Shown: positions 58,864 to 64,000 of the stretch, one piece after another
Numbering within the stretch: the first letter of the stretch is position 1
Layout: each line of letters starts with the position of its first letter
Assembly (NCBI GenBank): GCA_029959085.1
Contig: JARWIR010000002.1
Span: 64,100,154 to 64,164,153 of the forward strand
Direction of reading: 5' to 3'
DNA: 64,000 nucleotides
Source of the DNA: Nemophila menziesii
Lineage: Eukaryota > Streptophyta > Magnoliopsida > Boraginales > Hydrophyllaceae
Program-made: the position numbers and the translations under genes
The notes under the pieces: generated by a model
Told to the model about the DNA's origin: nothing
Database searches by the model: none
What the model saw: the letters and a program-made list of their open reading frames with translations, nothing else

Positions 58864-61136
58864 AAATATATAGGCTAGGCTAACCTAAATATACAATATA
58901 CATCTAAGAGATAAAAGCCTTTTTTTTCTTTCTTTTCTTCTACAGTCGACAATATCAAAAACAAAAAAAATCTCACTTTCTACTTCTTCTGTTCGACACA
59001 AAAAATTCCCAGAAAACAATTCTACAATATATTCAATTGGGTAACATTGCTCTGATACTAATTGTTACTCTTGAATATAAACAAGAAGGTTTATCAGAAA
59101 AACCTTGTCTAGGTGGTCTGGGTTCGAATCCCTTAACATGCATTAACGATATAGGTCCAAAAAATATCCGGCACCCAAAAAATATTAAAGAAATATCTGG
59201 CGCCCAAACCAAAAAAATTCGGTCCGATATATTAATTAAAAAAATGGTCCAATTCAGCCTAGCCCAAAAAAAAAAGAATCGGCCAAAAAATTAATAAAAA
59301 AAATTAATTCAAGACTAATTTAAATATATGGGCTGCTGGGCTATGGGTTGCTTAATTTAAACATATAGACTAGGCTAACCTAAATATACAATATACATCT
59401 AAGAGATAAAAGCTTTTTTTTTCTTTCTTTTCTTCTACAGTCGACAATATCAAAAACAAAAAAAATCTCACTTTCTACTTCTTCTGTTCGACACAAAAAA
59501 TTCCCAGAAAACAATTCTACAATATATTCAATTGGGTAACATTGCTTTGATACTAATTGTTACTCTTGAATATAAACAAGAAGGTTTATTAGAAAAACCT
59601 TGTCTAGGTGGTCTGGGTTCGAATCCCTTAACATGCATTTCGATTTTTCAAACGATATAGGTCCAAAAAATATCCGGCACCCAAAAAATATTAAAGAAAT
59701 ATCCGGCGCCCAAACCAAAAAAATTCGGTCCGATATATTAATTAAAAAAATGGTCCAATTCAGCCTAGCCCAAAAAAAAAGAATCGGCCCAAAAATTAAT
59801 AAAAAAAATTAATTCAAGACTAATTTAAATATATGGGCTGCTGGTCTATGGGTTGCTTAATTTAAACATATAGACTAGGCTAACCTAAATATACAATATA
59901 CATCTAAGAGATAAAAGCTTTTTTTTTCTTTCCTTTCTTCTACAGTCGACAATATCAAAAACAAAAAAAATCTCACTTTCTACTTCTTCTGTTCGACACA
60001 AAAAATTCTCAGAAAACAATTCTACAATATATTCAATTGGGTAACATTGATCTGATACTAATTGTTACTCTTGAATATAAACAAGAAGGTTTATCAGAAA
60101 AACTTTGACTAGGTGGTCTGGGTTCGAATCCATTAACATGCATTTCGATTTTTCAAACGATATAGGTCCAAAAAATATCCGGCACCCAAAAAATATTAAA
60201 GAAATATCCGGCGCCCAAACCAAAAAAATTCGGTCCGATATATTAATTAAAAAAATGGTCCAATTCAGCGAAGCCCAATAAAAAAGAATCGGCCCAAAAA
60301 TTAATAAAAAAAATTAATTCAAGGCTAATTTAAATATATGGGCTGCTGGGCTATGGGCTGCTTAATTTAAACATATAGACTAGGCTAACCTAAATATACA
60401 ATATACATCTAAGAGATAAAAGCCTTTTTTTTCTTTCTTTTCTTCTACAGTCGACAATATCAAAAACAAAAAAAATCTCACTTTCATCTTCTTCTGTTCG
60501 ACACAAAAAATTCTACAATATATTCAATTGGGTAACATTGCTCTGATACTAATTGTTACTCTTGAATATAAACAAGAAGGTTTATCAGAAAAACCTTGAC
60601 TAGGTGGTTTGGGTTCGAATCCCTTAACATGCATTTCGATTTTTCAAACAATATAGGTCCAAAAAATATCCGGCACCCAAAAAATAATAAAAAAATATCC
60701 GGCACCCAAACAAAAAAAATTCGGTCCGATATATTAATTAAAAAAATGGTCCAATTCAGCCAAGCCCAATAAAAAAGAATCGGCCCAATAATTAATAAAA
60801 AATTTAATTCAAGACTAATCTAAATATATGGGCTGCTGGGCTATGGGCTGCTTAATTTAAACATATAGACTAGGCTAACCTAAATATACAATATACATCT
60901 AAGAGATAAAAGCCTTTTTTTTCTTTCTTTTCTTCTACAGTCGACAATATCAAAAACAAAAAAAAATCTCACTTTCTTCTTCTTCTGTTCGACACGAAAA
61001 ATTCTCAGAGAAAAATTCTACAATATATTTAATTGGGTAACATTGCTCTGATACTAATTGTTACTCTTGAATATAAACAAGAAGGTTTATCAGAAAAACC
61101 TTGACTAGGTGGTCTGGGTTCGAATCCCTTAACATG

Positions 61137-64000
61137 CATTTCGATTTTTTAAACAATATAGGTCCAAAAAATATCCGGCACCCAAACAAAACAAATTCGG
61201 TCCGATATATTAATTAAAAAAATGGTCCAATTAAGACTAGTCCAAAAAAAAAGAATCGGCCCAAAAATTAATAAAAAAAATTAATTCAAGGCTAATTTAA
61301 ATATATGGGCTGCTGGGCTATGGGCGGCTTAATTGAAACATATGGGGTACGCTAACCAAAATATACAATATACATCTAACGAATAAAAGCTTTTTTTTTC
61401 TTTCTTTTCTTCTACTGTCGACAATATCAAAAACAAAAAAATCTCACTTTCTTCTTCTTCTGTTCGACACAAAAAATTCTCGAAAAAAAATTCTACAATA
61501 TATTCAATTGGGTAACATTGCTCTGATACCAATTGTTACTCTTGAATATAAACAAGAAGATTTATCAGACAAACCTTGACTAGGTGGTCTGGGTTCGAAT
61601 CCCTTAACATGCATTTCGATTTTTCAAACAATATAGGTCCAAAAAATATTAAAAAAATATCCGGCGCCCAAACAAAAAAAATTCGGTCCGATATATTAAT
61701 TACAAAAATGGTCCAATTCAGCCTAGACAAAAAAAAAAGTATCGGCCCAAAAATTAATAAAAAAAATTAATTCAAGGCTAATTTAAATATATGGGCTGCT
61801 AGGCTATGGGCTGCTTAATTTAAACATATGGACTACGCTAACCAAAATATACAATATACATCTAACAAATAAAAGTCTTTTTTTTTCTTTCTTTTCTTCT
61901 ACTGTCGACAATATCAAAAACAAAAAAAAATCTCACTTTCTTCTTCTTCTGTTCGACACAAAAAATTCTCGAAAAAAAATTCTACAACATATTCAATTGG
62001 GTAACATTGCTCTGATAACAATTGATACTCTTGAATATAAACAAGAAGATTTATCAGACAAACCTTGACTAGGTGGTCTGCATTCGAATCCCTTAACATG
62101 CATTTCGATTTTTCAAACGATATAGGTCCAAAAAATATCCGGCACCCAAGAAATATTAAAAAAATATACGGTGCCCAAAACAAAAAAAATTCGGTCCGAT
62201 ATATTAATTAAAAAAATGGTCCAACTCAGCCAAGCCCAAAAAAAAAAGAATCGGCCCAAAAATTAATAAAAAAATTAATTCAAGGCTAATTTAAATATAT
62301 GGGCTGCTGGGCTATGGGCTGCTTAATTTAAAAATATAGACTAGGCTAACCTAAATATACAATATACATCTAAGAGATAAAAACCTTTTTTTTCTTTCTT
62401 TTCTTCTACAGTCGACAATATCAAAAACAAAAAAAACCTCACTTTCTTCTTCTTCTGTTCGACACAAAAAATTCTCAGAAAAAAATTCTACAATATATTC
62501 AATTGGGTAACATTGCTCTGATACTAATTGTTACTCTTGAATATAAACAAGAAGGTTTATCAGAAAAACCTTGACTAGGTGGTTTGGGTTCGAATCCCTT
62601 AACATACATTTCGATTTTTCAAACAATATAGGTCCAAAAAATATCCGGCGCCCAAGAAATATTAAAAAAATATCCGGCGCCCAAAACAAAAAAAAATTCC
62701 GTCCGATATATTAATTAAAAAAAGGGTACAATTCAGCCAAGCCCAAAAAAAAAGAATCGGCCCAAAAATTAATAAAAAAAATTAATTCAAGGCTAATTTA
62801 AATATATGGGTTGCTGGGCTATGGGCTGCTTAATTTAAACATATAGACTAGGCTAACCTAAATATACAATATACATCTAAGAGATAAAAGTTTTTTTTTC
62901 TTTCTTTTCTTCTACAGTCGACAATATCAAAAACAAAAAAAATCTCACTTTCTACTTCTTCTGTTCGACACAAAAAATTCTCAGAAAACAATTCTACAAT
63001 ATATTCAATTGGGTAACATTGATCTGATAATAATTGTTACTCTTGAATATAAACAAGAAGGTTTATCAGAAAAACCTTGACTTGGTGGTCTGGGTTCGAA
63101 TCCCTTAACATGTATTTCGATTTTTCAAACGATATAGGTCGAAAAAATATCCGGCACCCAAAAAATATTAAAAATATATCCGGCGCCCAAACAAAAAAAA
63201 TTCGGTCCGATATATTAATTAAAAAAATGGTCCAATTCAGCCTAGCCCAAAAAACAGAATCGGCCCAAAAATTAATAAAAAAAATAAATTCAAGTCTAAT
63301 TTAAATATATGGGCTGCTTGGCTATGGGCTGCTGGGCTATGGGCTGTTTAATTTAAACATATGGACTACGCTAACCAAAATATACAATATACATCTAACA
63401 AATAAAAGTCTTTTTTTTCTTTATTTTCTTCTACTGTCGACAATATCAAAAACAAAAAAAAATCTCACTTTCTTCTTCTTCTTCTGTTCGACACAAAAAA
63501 TTCTCAGAAAAAAATTCTACAATATATTCAATTGGGTAACATTGCTCTGATACTAATTGTTACTCTTGAATATAAACAAGAAGGTTTATCAGAAAAACCT
63601 TTACTAGGTGGTATGGGTTCGAATCCCTTAACATGCATTTCGATTTTTCAAACAATATAGGTCCAAAAAATATCCGGCATCCAAAAAATATTAAAAAAAT
63701 ATCCGGCACACAAACAAAAAAAATTCGGTCTGATATATTAATTAAAAAAATGGTCTAATTCAGCCTAGCCCAAAAAAAAAGAATCGGCCCAAAAATTAAT
63801 AAAAAAAATTAATTCAAGGCTAATTTAAATATATGGGCTGCTGGGCTATGGGCTGCTTAATTTAAACATATGGACTACGCTAACCAAAATATACAATATA
63901 CATCTAACAAATAAAAGTCTTTTTTTATTCTTTCTTTTCTTCTACTGTCGACAATATCAAAAACAAAAAAAATCTCACTTTCTTCTTCTTCTGTTCGTCA
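61137..64000. repeat. Near-identical copy of 44605-47468 within the satellite
   Basis: From about 61137 to the window end the sequence repeats 44605-47468 at a constant offset of 16,532 bp, with no difference found by eye. Rare variants are shared: TCTGCATTCGAATCCC (45546 and 62078), CTTTACTAGGTGGTATGGG (47068 and 63600) and CTGTTCGTCA at the end. Left of 44605 the two copies differ at several sites. Confidence 0.9.

Larger units (their letters stand above)
42604..64000. repeat. About 500-bp satellite, about 43 monomers, derived from the copia G 5' end
   Basis: Monomers of about 460-525 bp, counted by the motif GGGTTCGAATCCC (first divergent copy 42620, last about 63615). Each contains, on the plus strand: TTGACTAGGTGG and a B box; ATCCGGCGCCCAA segments, often doubled; GGGCTGCTGGGCTATGGGC; a T/C tract and GTCGACAATATC; TCAATTGGGTAACATTG; the PBS complement GCTCTGATACC; and LTR bases TGTTACTC to CAGACAAA (40 bp). 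Non-B-box parts match the leader of copia G (42640-43075). The array runs off the right end of the window. It has no coding capacity: the short frames in each monomer start with TTG and follow AT-rich repeat sequence. Confidence 0.97.

Noticed and set aside
43036..64000. Recurring 64-89-aa reading frames of the MTRWSGFESLNMHFDF type in each monomer, and minus-strand partners
   Set aside because: They start at TTG (TTGACTAGG), overlap on both strands, follow low-complexity AT-rich repeat sequence and end at random. They are by-products of a non-coding satellite.
43080..64000. Possible functional tRNA genes at each GGTTCGAATCC
   Set aside because: Only the B box and three base pairs of a T-stem are present; there is no acceptor stem, and no A box beyond the first copy.

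Overview
The window is nuclear DNA of a flowering plant, most likely a eudicot. It is AT-rich and holds one convincing host gene, a three-exon NRT2-type nitrate transporter at 33468-35551. Almost everything else is transposable elements and satellites: LINEs, Athila-like Ty3/gypsy elements, Ty1/copia elements, a CACTA-type MITE, a foldback MITE and two tandem arrays. All assignments come from reading the sequence and from remembered family features; no database search was run.

Layout. 1-2609: decayed LINE (reverse transcriptase, zf-RVT finger, RNase H, poly-A tail). 3171-5350: about 99 copies of a 22-bp minisatellite that runs into a truncated Athila-like LTR. 5351-11348: element D (minus), with an intact env-position ORF (8294-9628) and a broken integrase. 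At about 11349 D is fused head to head to element C (plus, 11349-14029), which keeps the integrase C-terminus, a probable internal promoter and an LTR remnant. 14030-14306: LINE RT fragment. 14307-31768: element B (minus), a gag-protease element lacking most of pol. B carries a plus-strand solo LTR (16405-17931, TSD CTATG) and element A (18316-25440, TSD CTCTT). A is a young element with almost identical LTRs and one 353-aa ORF. 31769-32573: copia gag and LTR remnant. 32583-32985: foldback MITE in the NRT2 upstream region. 33379-35698: NRT2 gene with a 279-bp CACTA-type MITE in intron 1. 35927-43075: decayed copia element G (minus), whose gag and pol are broken but which has an uninterrupted 191-aa ORF between primer-binding site and gag. 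42604-64000 (continuing beyond the window): about 43 copies of a roughly 500-bp satellite built from G's own leader, primer-binding site, last 40 bp of LTR and a tRNA-like fragment.

How it fits together. The nesting gives a relative order: B is older than the solo LTR and A inside it, and A is the youngest datable insertion. The Athila-like elements share an unusual 3' half: clusters of perfect CCGG-centred palindromes, a TATA box with a CA/CT-rich leader before the env-position ORF, and about five copies of a polypurine-tract-like motif. Both satellites abut a retrotransposon LTR end, which suggests that LTR termini seeded them. The large satellite has a 3003-bp six-monomer higher-order repeat and a near-identical block of at least 2.86 kb repeated 16,532 bp apart.
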